This document shows positions 39,652-49,294 of a stretch of DNA of 64,000 nt, one piece after another. Source of the stretch: Microvirga pudoricolor (GTDB lineage: Bacteria > Pseudomonadota > Alphaproteobacteria > Rhizobiales > Beijerinckiaceae); NCBI RefSeq assembly GCF_016892705.1, contig NZ_JAFEMB010000006.1, forward strand, positions 1 to 64,000, written 5' to 3'. The notes under the pieces are model-generated. The model was not told the DNA's origin, did not search any database, and worked only from the letters and a program-made list of their open reading frames with translations. Made by a program: the position numbers and the translations under genes. Position 1 is the stretch's first letter; every line of letters begins with the position of its first letter.

Positions 39652-41133
39652 GTGCCTGACGATCGCATCTCTCATTTTCATACCGTCGCCACACCACAGG
39701 AAGCCGTCGAGCGTCTGATCCGGCTCCACGAGACCGCCATCGAGGCGCAGCGCCACGCGCTGGAGCATTTCTTCGCCACCGGCGAGGCCCCATCGCCTTC
39801 GGAGCGCCCACGCTTCCGGTATCCTGAGCTCCGAGTCATCTACAGGGCGACGGCCATGCCGCCGGTCAAGCAGAGGGCCTATGCCAAGCTGCAGGGGCCA
39901 GGCGTCTTCACCACGACCGTCACTCAGCCTGCGGCGTTCAAAAACTATCTTCTGGAGCAGCTCAACCACCTTGTGGCAGATTACGGAGTCCAGATCGAGG
40001 TTGGCCTGAGCGATCAGGAGATCCCGTATCCTTATGTGTTCGAGCGGGGCGACGAACTTGGGCGCGGCGCGCATTCCGCAGCGGAATTGGCTCAGCATTT
40101 TCCAACCCCGCTGCTGGCCAAGGTTGGCGACGAGATCGCGGACGGCACCTGGGTCTTCAACGAGAACGCTCCACGGCCCCTGGCGCTGTTCGATGCCGCC
40201 CGGGTGGACTATTCGCTCCGCCGACTGGTCCATTACACGGGCACGGACTGGCAGACGATCCAGCCCTGGATCCTGCTGACCAATTATCACCGGTATGTGG
40301 ATCAGTTCGTGCGTTGGGCCATTGGCGAGCTGAGCCAGGCTGATTCCCCCTACGAGCGCTTGGTTCTTCCGGGTGGCATCGCCATCGAGCGCGGGCTCGA
40401 CGCGGAAACAGCCGCCGAACTGGTCACGTCCTCGCCCTGGCACAGGTTCCAGATGCCAGCCTACCACCTCGTCCGCAAAGACGGGCAGGGCGGTGTCACC
40501 CTGGTCAATATCGGCGTCGGGCCTTCCAATGCCAAGAACATCACCGACCACCTGGCGGTCCTGCGGCCCCATTGCTGGCTCATGGTCGGTCACTGCGGCG
40601 GCTTACGCCAGTCGCAGACCATCGGCGACTACGTGCTGGCCCACGGCTATCTGCGCCGGGACAAGATCCTGGACGATGCCGTGCCGCCGGAGATCCCGGT
40701 TCCGGCGCTGGCCGAAGTCCAGGTGGCCCTCCAGGAAGCGGCCGCAGGCGTGACGGGAGAGCGGGGCGAAGAACTCAAGCGGCGATTGCGCACCGGCACG
40801 GTCGTGACCTATGACGACCGGAACTGGGAGTTGCGCTGGAGCCAGGAACGGCGGCAGATCAACCTGTCCCGCGCCATTGCGGTGGACATGGAAAGCGGCA
40901 CGATCGCGGCCCAGGGCTATCGGCTCCGAGTTCCCTACGGAACGCTTCTTTGCGTCTCCGACAAGCCGCTTCACGGGGAAATCAAGCTTCCGGGCGCCGC
41001 GAATGCCTTTTACGAGCGGGCGGTCAGCGAACATCTCATGATCGGATTGGCGGCCATCGATATCCTGCGCGGTCAGAGGTCGTCCCTGCATTCCCGCAAA
41101 CTGCGTAGCTTCGACGAGCCCCCATTCCGGTGA
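39652..41133 (+). CDS. amn: AMP nucleosidase
   Basis: A 493-residue cytoplasmic enzyme that splits AMP into adenine and ribose 5-phosphate, balancing adenylate pools. The amino domain (about residues 1-170) is the Amn-specific regulatory fold. The carboxy domain is a nucleoside-phosphorylase-like catalytic fold with LVNIGVGPSNAKNITDH, VGHCGGLR and the conserved AVDMESGTIAAQGYR. The length equals E. coli Amn. The start is a GTG at 39652 with only a weak AGAAA before it, so low translation is possible. It stands alone between a terminator and the sahR-like gene. Confidence 0.95.
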   Translation: MPDDRISHFHTVATPQEAVERLIRLHETAIEAQRHALEHFFATGEAPSPSERPRFRYPELRVIYRATAMPPVKQRAYAKLQGPGVFTTTVTQPAAFKNYLLEQLNHLVADYGVQIEVGLSDQEIPYPYVFERGDELGRGAHSAAELAQHFPTPLLAKVGDEIADGTWVFNENAPRPLALFDAARVDYSLRRLVHYTGTDWQTIQPWILLTNYHRYVDQFVRWAIGELSQADSPYERLVLPGGIAIERGLDAETAAELVTSSPWHRFQMPAYHLVRKDGQGGVTLVNIGVGPSNAKNITDHLAVLRPHCWLMVGHCGGLRQSQTIGDYVLAHGYLRRDKILDDAVPPEIPVPALAEVQVALQEAAAGVTGERGEELKRRLRTGTVVTYDDRNWELRWSQERRQINLSRAIAVDMESGTIAAQGYRLRVPYGTLLCVSDKPLHGEIKLPGAANAFYERAVSEHLMIGLAAIDILRGQRSSLHSRKLRSFDEPPFR

Positions 41134-41199
41134 TTTCGAACGCGGCCTTGTCGCAGATGATTTTCCAAGGGATCTGCTTGCTGCCGTCCAATAAATCGG

Positions 41200-41219
41200 A
41201 TATAAACATATCTTTATAT
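41200..41219. promoter_or_regulatory. Candidate SahR operator, 20-base near-palindrome
   Basis: ATATAAACATATCTTTATAT is palindromic except for one mismatched pair: ATATAAA (41200-41206) faces TTTATAT (41213-41219) around an ATAT core. An overlapping perfect repeat, ACATAT and ATATGT with a four-base spacer, spans 41206-41221. It stands out as AT-rich in GC-rich DNA and ends 19 bases before the ATG of an ArsR-type regulator. It is probably the autoregulatory site for sahR-metF(-metH). Confidence 0.75.
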
Positions 41220-41238
41220 GTAGCAGCGTACGTTGGAC

Positions 41239-42252
41239 ATGGCAGACATACCGGCGCCTTCCCTGGACTTGGCTCTCGGCACCCTCAGGGCGGCCGCCGA
41301 GGAGACGCGGCTGCGAATCCTCGCGCTGCTGACCGTCGGCGAGTTGTCCGTATCCGACCTCACGGACATTCTCGGCCAGTCCCAGCCCCGAATCTCCCGT
41401 CACCTGAAGCTGTTGGTCGAAGCCGGGCTCGTGGAGCGCCACCGGGAAGGAGCCTGGGCCTTCTTTCGGCTGACGGACCATAACCCCGCCGCCGGCCTTC
41501 TGCGACCGATGCTGGACGGCCTCGATGATCGGGATCAGCGCCTCGTCGACGACAGGGCCCGCCTCGATGCGGTTCGGGCCCAGCGCTCGCAGGCCGCCCA
41601 AGCGTTCTTTTCCCGGCTCGCCTCCGATTGGGACCGGGTGCGCTCCCTTCACGCGCCGGAAGCGGTTGTCGAAGCTGCCGTCCTCGACATTCTGGGCGAC
41701 AGGCCGATCCGAAATCTGCTCGATCTCGGGACGGGCACGGGGCGGATGCTGCAGCTTTTGGCCCCGGGCGCGTCCCGGGTCGTTGGCCTCGACGCCAGCC
41801 ATGCCATGCTGTCGGTCGCCCGCGCCAATCTCGAAAAGGCAGGCTTGTCGCGCATCGAGCTGCGCCAGGGCGATATCTACGCGCCGCCATTCCCGCGCGA
41901 CACCTTCGACCTCGTGATCGTGCATCAGGTCCTGCACTATCTTGACGATCCGGCTCGCGCCCTGCGGGAGGCAGCTCGTCTCGTGGCACCCGGCGGACGC
42001 ATTCTCGTGGTCGACTTCGCCCCCCATCGCCTCGAATTTCTGCGCGAGACGCAGGCCCACCGGCGTCTCGGCTTTGCCGCAGATCAGGTCGCGTCCTGGT
42101 TCGGGGAGGCGGGGCTCGACTGCACGCTGACCAAGAATATCGCTCCGCCCAGCAGGGGCGAGGACCAACTCACCGTCTCCCTCTGGCTCGGCCAGGATCG
42201 ACGCGTCATGACCGATTGGCCCCTGGCCCAAGCCGACAGAGAGGTTGCCTGA
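41239..42252 (+). CDS. sahR: ArsR-family regulator fused to SAM-dependent methyltransferase, SahR-like
   Basis: A 337-residue two-domain protein. Residues 10-85 form an ArsR winged helix (LTDILGQSQPRISRHLKLLVEAGLVERHREG). From about residue 120 comes a class I methyltransferase fold with the SAM-binding LLDLGTGTG (160-168) and VVGLDASHAM (181-190). In the known SahR family this domain is used to sense S-adenosylhomocysteine and relieve repression of methionine-cycle genes. The downstream overlap with metF, metH beyond it and a palindrome just upstream support that reading. The ATG at 41239 is preferred over a TTG two codons earlier. True methyltransferase activity is not excluded. Confidence 0.85.
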   Translation: MADIPAPSLDLALGTLRAAAEETRLRILALLTVGELSVSDLTDILGQSQPRISRHLKLLVEAGLVERHREGAWAFFRLTDHNPAAGLLRPMLDGLDDRDQRLVDDRARLDAVRAQRSQAAQAFFSRLASDWDRVRSLHAPEAVVEAAVLDILGDRPIRNLLDLGTGTGRMLQLLAPGASRVVGLDASHAMLSVARANLEKAGLSRIELRQGDIYAPPFPRDTFDLVIVHQVLHYLDDPARALREAARLVAPGGRILVVDFAPHRLEFLRETQAHRRLGFAADQVASWFGEAGLDCTLTKNIAPPSRGEDQLTVSLWLGQDRRVMTDWPLAQADREVA

Positions 42253-43157
42253 TGTCTCCCCATACCTTCCGCCCGAGCCGGCAGGGCCATGATCCCATCA
42301 AGGTCTCGTTCGAGTTCTTTCCACCGAAGACGGCTGAGATGGAAGCGACCCTTTGGTCGTCCATCGAGCGGCTGGCGCCTCTCGGCCCACAATTCGTTTC
42401 CGGCACCTACGGAGCAGGCGGATCGACCCGCGAGCGCACACACTCCACCGTGTCGCGTCTCGTGAAGGAGACCCATCTCAAGCCCGCCGCGCACTTGACC
42501 TGCGTGGCCGCCACGCGGGGCGAGGTGAACGACGTCGTCCGGTCGTACTGGGATGCGGGCGTGCGCCACATCGTGGCCCTGCGCGGCGATCCCATAGCGG
42601 GCATCGGCACCGTCTACGAGCCTCACCCCGGCGGATATGACCAGACATGCGATCTCGTGGCGGGCATCAAGGCCATCGGCGATTTTGAGGTCTCGGTTTC
42701 GGCCTATCCAGAGAAGCATCCTGAAGCGTCCTCATTCGATGCGGACATCGACGCCCTCAAGGCCAAAGTCGATGCCGGCGCGGACCGCGCGATCACGCAA
42801 TTCTTTTTCGATAACGACATCTATCTGCGCTACTTGGACAAGGTGCGCGCCAAGGGCATCGACATTCCGATCGTGCCCGGCATCGTGCCGGTGCAGAACT
42901 TTAAGCAGACAGCCAATTTCGCCGCCAAGACCGGCGCCAGCGTCCCGTCCTGGCTGGCCGCGCGGTTCGACGGTCTCGACCACGACGTCGAGACCCGTAA
43001 GCTCGTCGCCGCCGCCGTGGCGGCCGAACAGGTTCTCGACCTCGTCGACCGGGGCGTGCACGAGTTTCACTTCTACACCATGAACCGGGCCGATCTGGTC
43101 TATGCGATCTGCCACCTGCTGGGCTTGCGCGATCAAAGCCAGAAGGCCGCCGCGTAG
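42252..43157 (+). CDS. metF: Methylenetetrahydrofolate reductase
   Basis: A 301-residue FAD-containing TIM-barrel enzyme that reduces 5,10-methylene-THF to 5-methyl-THF, the methyl donor for MetH. Landmarks are VSFEFFPPKT near the start with the catalytic Glu, LTCVAATR, HIVALRGDP, FFFDNDIYLRY and GIVPVQNFKQ. The end HEFHFYTMNRADL carries the folate-site region. Its ATG lies in the stop codon of the sahR-like gene (TGATG), so the regulator and enzyme are cotranslated. metH follows after 69 bases. Confidence 0.96.
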   Translation: MSPHTFRPSRQGHDPIKVSFEFFPPKTAEMEATLWSSIERLAPLGPQFVSGTYGAGGSTRERTHSTVSRLVKETHLKPAAHLTCVAATRGEVNDVVRSYWDAGVRHIVALRGDPIAGIGTVYEPHPGGYDQTCDLVAGIKAIGDFEVSVSAYPEKHPEASSFDADIDALKAKVDAGADRAITQFFFDNDIYLRYLDKVRAKGIDIPIVPGIVPVQNFKQTANFAAKTGASVPSWLAARFDGLDHDVETRKLVAAAVAAEQVLDLVDRGVHEFHFYTMNRADLVYAICHLLGLRDQSQKAAA

Positions 43158-43188
43158 TCCCACACGCCTGCGCCCCGTGAGACATTGT

Positions 43189-43208
43189 TGACCGGCTTCA
43201 ACCGGTCA
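43189..43208 (+). other. Hairpin between metF and metH
   Basis: TGACCGG (43189-43195) pairs perfectly with CCGGTCA (43202-43208) through a six-base loop, ending 18 bases before the metH start. There is no T-run. It may affect metH translation or mRNA processing, or be neutral. Confidence 0.4.
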
Positions 43209-43226
43209 TGCCGAAAGAAGAACAAG

Positions 43227-46200
43227 ATGACCGCCTACCAACCTGCTCCCGCCGATGGCATTGATGTCCTGAAAGCCCTGCGCGAGGCCGCCTCGCGGCG
43301 CATCCTCGTGCTCGACGGCGCGATGGGGACGGAACTCCAGAACTCCAAGTTCACGGAAGAACAGTTCCGGGGCGAGCGGTTCAAGGATTGGAAGCAGGAC
43401 GTCAAGGGCAACAACGATCTCCTCATCCTGACGCAGCCCGACGCCGTACGCGACGTGCACCTCGATTACTTCCGTGCCGGTGCCGACATCGTCGAGACGA
43501 ACACCTTCTCCGGTACGTCCATCGCCCAGGCCGATTACGGCATGGAAGAAATTGTCTATGATTTGAATTTCCACGGCGCACGCTTGGCCAAGGAGGCCGC
43601 AGTAATCGCCGAGAAGGAAGACGGTCGCCGTCGTTTCGTGGCAGGCGCCATCGGGCCGACGAACCGCACGCTCTCCATCTCACCGGACGTGAACAATCCC
43701 GGATACCGTGCCGTGAGCTTCGACGAGGTGCGGGACGCCTATGCGGAACAGGTGAGAGGATTGATCGACGGCGGATCCGACATCATCCTCATCGAGACGA
43801 TCTTCGACACCTTGAACGCAAAGGCCGCCATCGTGGCGACGCATCAGGTGTTCGAGGAAAAGGGCGTCAAGCTCCCGGTCATGATTTCCGGCACGATCAC
43901 CGACCTGTCGGGACGCACCCTGTCGGGCCAGACTCCGACGGCGTTCTGGCACTCCGTTCGGCACGCCGAGCCCTTCTCCATCGGCCTCAATTGCGCGCTC
44001 GGAGCCCGCGAGATGCGGGCGCATATCCAGGAGATCGGCAAGGTTGCCGATACCCTGGTTTGCGCTTATCCGAACGCGGGCCTTCCGAACGAGTTCGGCC
44101 TCTATGACGAGAGCCCGGAGGCGACGGCGCGCATGCTCGCGGAGTTCGCCGATTCCGGTCTCGTCAACGTGGTGGGCGGCTGCTGCGGCACGACGCCGGA
44201 TCACATCCGGGCCATCGCCAAAGCGGTCGAAGGCAAGACGCCCCGGGCCTTGCCGGAATTGACGCCTCAGATGCGGCTTGCTGGCCTCGAGCCATTCACG
44301 CTAACCTCGGACATCCCGTTCGTGAATGTGGGCGAGCGCACGAACGTCACGGGCTCGGCGAAATTCCGCAAGCTCATCACCAATGGCGACTACGCGGCCG
44401 CTCTCGATGTAGCGCGGGATCAGGTGATCGCCGGCGCAACCATCATCGACATCAACATGGACGAGGGCCTTCTCGATTCCGAGAAGGCGATGGTGGAGTT
44501 CCTCAATCTCGTCGCGTCGGAGCCGGACATCGCCCGCGTCCCGGTCATGGTCGACTCGTCCAAGTTCCACGTCATCGAGGCGGGCCTGAAGTGCATCCAG
44601 GGCAAGCCCATCGTGAACTCGATCTCCATGAAGGAGGGCGTCGAGGCGTTCATTCAGCAGGCGAAGATCTGCCGCGCCTATGGGGCGGCCGTTGTCGTGA
44701 TGGCCTTCGACGAAGTCGGTCAGGCCGACACGCAAGCGCGTAAGGTCGAAATCTGTACCCGCGCTTACAAGATTCTGACCGAAGAAGTGGGCTTCCCGCC
44801 GGAGGATATCATCTTCGACCCGAACGTGTTCGCGGTCGCGACCGGCATCGAGGAGCATAATGGCTACGGCGTCGACTTCATCGAGGCCACCCGGACCATC
44901 CGCGAGACATTGCCCTACGCCCATATTTCGGGTGGCGTTTCCAACCTGTCCTTCTCGTTCCGCGGCAACGAGCCTGTGCGCGAGGCCATGCACTCCGTTT
45001 TCCTTTATCATGCCATCAAGGTCGGCATGGATATGGGAATCGTGAACGCAGGCCAGCTGGCGGTCTATGAACAGATCGATTCCGAGCTGCGGGAATTGTG
45101 CGAGGATGTGGTTCTCAACCATCGCGACGACGCGACCGAGCGTCTGTTGGATGCCGCCCCACGCTTCAAGGGCGACGGGGCAGGTGCCGCCAGGGTAGTG
45201 GATCTCGAGTGGAGAACGTGGCCTGTCGAGAAGCGGCTGGAACATGCGCTCGTCAACGGCATCACCGAATTCATCGAGCAGGATACGGAGGAGGCGCGTC
45301 TCAGCGTCGAGCGTCCGCTCCACGTGATCGAAGGTCCTCTCATGGGCGGCATGAACGTGGTGGGCGATCTCTTCGGCGCGGGCAAGATGTTCCTGCCGCA
45401 GGTGGTAAAATCGGCCCGCGTCATGAAGCAGGCCGTGGCCTATCTCATGCCGTTCATGGAGGCCGAGAAGGCAGCGTCCGGCAGTCTCGAACGTTCCATT
45501 GCCGGGAAGGTCCTGATGGCGACCGTCAAGGGCGACGTGCACGATATCGGCAAGAATATCGTCGGCGTGGTCCTGGCCTGCAACAATTACGAGGTCATAG
45601 ACCTCGGCGTCATGGTACCGGCCCAGAAGATCCTAGAGACGGCCCGCAAGGAGAACGTCGACATCATCGGGTTGTCGGGCCTCATCACGCCTTCTCTCGA
45701 CGAGATGGTGAACGTGGCGGCCGAGATGGAGCGCGAGGGATTCGAGATTCCGCTGCTCATCGGCGGCGCTACGACGAGTCGCGTCCACACGGCCGTGAAG
45801 ATCCATCCGAACTACAACAAGGGCCAAGCCGTCTACGTCACGGATGCCAGCCGCGCCGTCGGCGTCGTGTCCTCGCTGCTGTCACCCGACATGAAAGCAG
45901 GCTACGTCGAGACCGTCCAGCAGGAGTACAAGAAGGTCGCTGACGCGCACGCGCGCTCGGAAGCCGACAAGCAGCGCATCTCCATCGAGAAGGCACGTGC
46001 CAACAGCTTCAAGCCCAACTGGTCGAACTACCAGCCGCCCAAGCCGAGCTTCACCGGCGCCCGTGTGTTCCGCAGCTACGATGTGGGAGAGCTTGTGCCC
46101 TATATCGATTGGACGCCGTTCTTCCAGACCTGGGAGCTGAAGGGCCGCTTCCCCAACATCCTCGAGGACGAAAAGCAGGGTGAGGCCGCGCGTCAACTCT

Positions 46201-46982
46201 ACGAGGATGCGCAGGTCATGCTGAAGCAACTCGTGGATGAGCGATGGTTCAACCCGAAGGCCGTCATCGGCTTCTGGCCCGCGAACACGGTGGGCGACGA
46301 CATCCGCCTTTACACGGGCGAGAGCCGGACCGAGACGCTCGCGACCTTCCACGGCCTGCGCCAGCAGCTCACGAAGCGCGACGGCAAGCCTCACATGTGC
46401 TTGTCCGACTTCGTTGCACCCGCCACGAGCGGCAAGGCCGATTATGTCGGCGCTTTCGTGGTGACCTCGGGCATCGAGGAAGTTCGCATCGCCGAGAAAT
46501 TCGAGCGCGCGAACGACGACTATCGCTCGATCATGGTCAAGGCCTTGGCCGACCGCCTGGCCGAAGCTTTCGCGGAGCGCATGCACCAGCGCGTCCGGAA
46601 GGAGTTCTGGGGCTATGGCGCCGATGAGACCTTCAGCAACGAGGACCTGATCCGCGAGGAGTACCAGGGCATCCGCCCGGCCCCGGGCTATCCCGCGCAG
46701 CCCGACCATACCGAGAAGGAGACGCTGTTCCGCCTGCTCAATGCGGAACGCGCCATCGGCGTGACCCTGACCGAGTCTTACGCCATGTGGCCAGGCTCGT
46801 CCGTGTCCGGCCTCTACCTCTCGCATCCGGACGCCTATTACTTCGGCGTCGCCAAGGTGGAGCGCGATCAGGTGGAAGATTATGCGGCACGCAAGGGCAT
46901 GAGCATCGTCGAGGTCGAACGCTGGCTCTCGCCGATCCTCAATTACGATCCGGTGTCGTACAACGTCATCGCGGCGGAGTAG
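43227..46982 (+). CDS. metH: Cobalamin-dependent methionine synthase
   Basis: A 1251-residue four-module enzyme that methylates homocysteine using 5-methyl-THF and cobalamin. Module 1 binds homocysteine and zinc (C256 and the C319-C320 pair in [10 protein letters not shown]). Module 2 (about 360-620) is the pterin-binding barrel starting [13 protein letters not shown]. Module 3 binds B12 through DVHDIG, with H772 as the lower axial ligand. Module 4 (about 920-1251) is the SAM-dependent reactivation domain with [12 protein letters not shown]. All modules are present in one chain. AAGAAG precedes the ATG at 43227. It lies downstream of metF and probably shares SahR control. Confidence 0.97.
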   Translation: MTAYQPAPADGIDVLKALREAASRRILVLDGAMGTELQNSKFTEEQFRGERFKDWKQDVKGNNDLLILTQPDAVRDVHLDYFRAGADIVETNTFSGTSIAQADYGMEEIVYDLNFHGARLAKEAAVIAEKEDGRRRFVAGAIGPTNRTLSISPDVNNPGYRAVSFDEVRDAYAEQVRGLIDGGSDIILIETIFDTLNAKAAIVATHQVFEEKGVKLPVMISGTITDLSGRTLSGQTPTAFWHSVRHAEPFSIGLNCALGAREMRAHIQEIGKVADTLVCAYPNAGLPNEFGLYDESPEATARMLAEFADSGLVNVVGGCCGTTPDHIRAIAKAVEGKTPRALPELTPQMRLAGLEPFTLTSDIPFVNVGERTNVTGSAKFRKLITNGDYAAALDVARDQVIAGATIIDINMDEGLLDSEKAMVEFLNLVASEPDIARVPVMVDSSKFHVIEAGLKCIQGKPIVNSISMKEGVEAFIQQAKICRAYGAAVVVMAFDEVGQADTQARKVEICTRAYKILTEEVGFPPEDIIFDPNVFAVATGIEEHNGYGVDFIEATRTIRETLPYAHISGGVSNLSFSFRGNEPVREAMHSVFLYHAIKVGMDMGIVNAGQLAVYEQIDSELRELCEDVVLNHRDDATERLLDAAPRFKGDGAGAARVVDLEWRTWPVEKRLEHALVNGITEFIEQDTEEARLSVERPLHVIEGPLMGGMNVVGDLFGAGKMFLPQVVKSARVMKQAVAYLMPFMEAEKAASGSLERSIAGKVLMATVKGDVHDIGKNIVGVVLACNNYEVIDLGVMVPAQKILETARKENVDIIGLSGLITPSLDEMVNVAAEMEREGFEIPLLIGGATTSRVHTAVKIHPNYNKGQAVYVTDASRAVGVVSSLLSPDMKAGYVETVQQEYKKVADAHARSEADKQRISIEKARANSFKPNWSNYQPPKPSFTGARVFRSYDVGELVPYIDWTPFFQTWELKGRFPNILEDEKQGEAARQLYEDAQVMLKQLVDERWFNPKAVIGFWPANTVGDDIRLYTGESRTETLATFHGLRQQLTKRDGKPHMCLSDFVAPATSGKADYVGAFVVTSGIEEVRIAEKFERANDDYRSIMVKALADRLAEAFAERMHQRVRKEFWGYGADETFSNEDLIREEYQGIRPAPGYPAQPDHTEKETLFRLLNAERAIGVTLTESYAMWPGSSVSGLYLSHPDAYYFGVAKVERDQVEDYAARKGMSIVEVERWLSPILNYDPVSYNVIAAE

Positions 46983-46995
46983 GGTGCCGTTCAAT

Positions 46996-47112
46996 ACCTT
47001 CCCCTCGCGGGGGAAGGTCACCGCGCAGCGGCGGGATGGGGTGGGAAACACCACGTTCGGAAATGTCGCGTTTCCCACCCCACCATCCTCCCCTCAAGGG
47101 GAGGATGGTGGG
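46996..47112. repeat. Dispersed intergenic palindrome, family B copy 2, likely two-way terminator
   Basis: Three perfect inverted repeats fill the gap between the converging metH and ampD genes: ACCTTCCCC/GGGGAAGGT (46996-47018), GGGGTGGGAAAC/GTTTCCCACCCC (47038-47049 with 47070-47081) and a 15-base stem with a four-base loop (47079-47112, core CACCATCCTCCCC/GGGGAGGATGGTG). The order of arms matches copy 1 at 4746-4850. No T-runs follow, but the stems are strong enough to block converging polymerases. Confidence 0.85.
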
Positions 47113-47117
47113 CAAAT

Positions 47118-47891
47118 CTAAACCGACGGCGGGGCGGGCCGGCTTGCGATCAAGTCGCGCAGCGTCGTAATCGTTGAGGCGTCGGCCACGCCATCGACGC
47201 GCTGAGGGCGGAAATGGCGCTGAAACGCCGCGATGACCTTCTCGGTGTCGTCATCGAAGACACCGTTGATCTTCAGGCCGTAGCCGTACATGGCCAGCAT
47301 GGCCTGGATGGCCTCGACAGGCATCCCCCGGTCGCCGCGTGAGAAAAATCGTCCGTCCTGAACCGGCGCGGGCTTCACCCAATGCCCGACACCCGCCTTG
47401 TGAAGCGCCTCCCAGGGAAAGCCCTCTCCCGGGTCCAGCTTGCGCCCCGGAGCAACATCCGAATGGCCGAGCACCCGGTCGGCCGGGATGTGCCAGCGCT
47501 CGACGATGTCCTTCGACAGGGCGATCACGCTCTCGATCTGAGCGGTCCCGAAGGGCGGTAGTCCGGCGGGATGTCCGGCATTGGCGATCTCGATGCCGAT
47601 TGAACAGGAGTTGATGTCGCTTTCGCCGTTCCATTGGGAATGACCGGCATGCCAGGCTCGCCGGGATTCCGGCACCATCTGCAGCACTCGCCCATCCTCG
47701 AACACGAAGTAATGCGCGGATACCTGCGACACCGGATTGCAGAGCCATTGCAGCGCCTCGCCCTCGTTCGGCATGCCGGTGTAGTGCAGGACCAACATGG
47801 TCGGGCGCTGCCCATCCTTCCGCTCACCATGGTTGGGAGATGGAAAGACCTTGGCGGCAACCGGACTTTCAGGGGACAGCGCGGCGTTCAT
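47118..47891 (-). CDS. ampD: N-acetylmuramoyl-L-alanine amidase, AmpD-like with peptidoglycan-binding domain
   Basis: A 257-residue zinc amidase. The amidase_2 domain has ligands H36 (LHYTG), H143 and D153 (GHSDVAPGRKLDPG), which match AmpD. A carboxy peptidoglycan-binding domain (about residues 185-250, GMPVEAIQAMLAMYGYGLKING) is an addition over E. coli AmpD and recalls AmiD. No signal peptide or lipobox is seen, so a cytoplasmic role in recycling anhydro-muropeptides is favoured. It starts four bases after the TerB/DnaJ gene stop. AmpD activity also sets beta-lactamase induction where ampR exists, which is not seen here. Confidence 0.88.
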   Translation of the reverse strand: MNAALSPESPVAAKVFPSPNHGERKDGQRPTMLVLHYTGMPNEGEALQWLCNPVSQVSAHYFVFEDGRVLQMVPESRRAWHAGHSQWNGESDINSCSIGIEIANAGHPAGLPPFGTAQIESVIALSKDIVERWHIPADRVLGHSDVAPGRKLDPGEGFPWEALHKAGVGHWVKPAPVQDGRFFSRGDRGMPVEAIQAMLAMYGYGLKINGVFDDDTEKVIAAFQRHFRPQRVDGVADASTITTLRDLIASRPAPPSV

Positions 47892-47895
47892 GGTC

Positions 47896-48621
47896 CTATC
47901 CGGGGCTCCGCTCGGCTTCGATCCGCTCCCAGGCGGTGTTGATCGCCGCCAGGCGCTCCGTGGCGATCCTGACGGCTTCGGCGGGCAGGCCTCGGGCGAT
48001 CTCCCGGTCAGGGTGATTTTCCGCCACCAGCTTGCGATAATGTCGCTTGAGCGCGTCGTAGCTCATGCCCCGGTCGGCCTTGAGAACGAGATAGGGATCG
48101 TCCGCCCAGCGAACGTGCCGGGCCGCGATCCTGTCGAAGGCGATGCCCTCGAAGCCGAAGATACGGGCGATCTCGCGCAGGTAGGAGAATTCGGCCTGAT
48201 GCACGGCACCGTCGGCTTTGGCGATGTGAAAGAGGCCGTCCAGCACGTCTTCCAGGAGCAGCGGCTCATCCTCGAACAGGTCCCGGATCTGGCGCGCGTA
48301 GGCCTCGAAACCGTCCGTCGTGCCCTTCGCTAAGTCGAAGAGTCGTTGGACCTTCCGGTGCTCGTCCGGTGGCACATCGACGATCTGCTCGAAGGCTCGA
48401 ACCTCCTGATCGACCACGACTCCATCGGACTTCGCCATCTTGGCCGCGAGAGCCACCAGGCCTGTAGTGAAAATCACGTCGCGCGAAGGCGGTCCTAAGA
48501 GGGCCCCTTCCCGGTCCAGCAGAAAATGGCCGGCAATGGCGCCTAGAAGGGCCCCGATTGGCCCTCCTAATGCCAGGCCTAGGCCTGCGCCGCCCAACTT
48601 GCCCCAAAGAGATGGAATCAT
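47896..48621 (-). CDS. TerB and J-domain membrane protein, DjlA-like
   Basis: A 241-residue protein with a glycine-rich hydrophobic amino segment (about residues 8-36) that could span or enter the membrane. A TerB-like helical domain follows (about 50-165, ALAAKMAKSDGVVVDQEV and FHIAKADGAVHQAE). A carboxy J domain (about 175-238) contains the HPD tripeptide at 203-205, which stimulates DnaK. This order is that of DjlA, a membrane-anchored co-chaperone. It precedes ampD by four bases on the same strand. A terminator belonging to the lipoprotein gene lies just before it. Confidence 0.88.
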   Translation of the reverse strand: MIPSLWGKLGGAGLGLALGGPIGALLGAIAGHFLLDREGALLGPPSRDVIFTTGLVALAAKMAKSDGVVVDQEVRAFEQIVDVPPDEHRKVQRLFDLAKGTTDGFEAYARQIRDLFEDEPLLLEDVLDGLFHIAKADGAVHQAEFSYLREIARIFGFEGIAFDRIAARHVRWADDPYLVLKADRGMSYDALKRHYRKLVAENHPDREIARGLPAEAVRIATERLAAINTAWERIEAERSPG

Positions 48622-48650
48622 CGTGCTTCAGTGGTACGCGCAAGACGAGA

Positions 48651-48682
48651 CAAAAGAAAAGGGCCGAGACGGTGCTCGGCCC
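48651..48682 (-). terminator. Rho-independent terminator of the glycine-zipper lipoprotein gene
   Basis: On the minus strand GGGCCGAG (48682-48675) pairs with CTCGGCCC (48668-48661), then TTTTCTTTTG follows at once. It lies 23 bases beyond the lipoprotein stop and directly before the DjlA-like gene, so the two are separate transcripts. Confidence 0.88.
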
Positions 48683-48705
48683 TGGAATTTTGTCAGGCGA
48701 CCAGA

Positions 48706-48984
48706 TTAGCGGCAGTAAACGTTGCCCGCGCGGTCCTGATAGTAGCCATAGGGGCAGGCCGGTTGGGCCGGAGCCGTCGCCGAACCCACGATGGCGCCAC
48801 CCGCCGCGCCGATGGCAGCACCGGCCAACGCTCCGCCCGCGCGGCCCGTCGCGGCACCACCGATTGCGGCACCCGCGAGGCCGCCGATGGCGGCACCGCC
48901 CAAAGCCCGATCCTGGGGCGTATTGCAGGCAGCCAGCGAGAGGGTGAAGACGCCTGCGGCGAAAGCGGAGATGATCTTTTTCAT
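48706..48984 (-). CDS. Small glycine-zipper lipoprotein
   Basis: A 92-residue envelope lipoprotein. The signal MKKIISAFAAGVFTLSLAAC has a clear lipobox (LAAC, lipidated Cys at 20). The mature part has glycine-zipper repeats (GGAAIGGLAGAAIGGAATG and GGALAGAAIGAAGGAIVG) that can pack helices in or at a membrane. The tail YGYYQDRAGNVYCR contains two Cys with CPYGYY upstream. Related small proteins occur in many alphaproteobacteria without a defined role. It has its own terminator and probably its own promoter in the 310-base gap behind it. Confidence 0.85.
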   Translation of the reverse strand: MKKIISAFAAGVFTLSLAACNTPQDRALGGAAIGGLAGAAIGGAATGRAGGALAGAAIGAAGGAIVGSATAPAQPACPYGYYQDRAGNVYCR

Positions 48985-49294
48985 GGAAGCTTCCCTGTTT
49001 TCTTGGGCTCTGATCTATCGGGCCTATGGCTGCCCACGCCTGTTTAGCTTGACCTTACGCCCTCGCCAACTCGGGGCTCGTGAAATAGTTCCCAGTTGCC
49101 ACAAGGGAACGTATAGGCGCTAAGCTGAACAGCAAATCCAATTCGTTAGACTTGAAGCCAGAGATTAGTAAGACTCCGCGCTTGATAAGCTTGGCCGTTC
49201 CGCTAGTTCGGATTGTGGCGGGGACCGTCACATCTTTGCCTTATTGTCGCGAGACCCAACACGCATTCGTGATCGAGACTGAGGGAGCAGCCGT
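48985..49294. other. 310-base divergent promoter region
   Basis: This gap separates the lipoprotein gene (minus) and the transglycosylase gene (plus) and must hold both promoters. It is more AT-rich than its surroundings, mainly at 49130-49200 (AATTCGTTAGACTT and TTGATAAGCTTGG). I see no recognisable operator, RNA or small gene. Confidence 0.5.
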
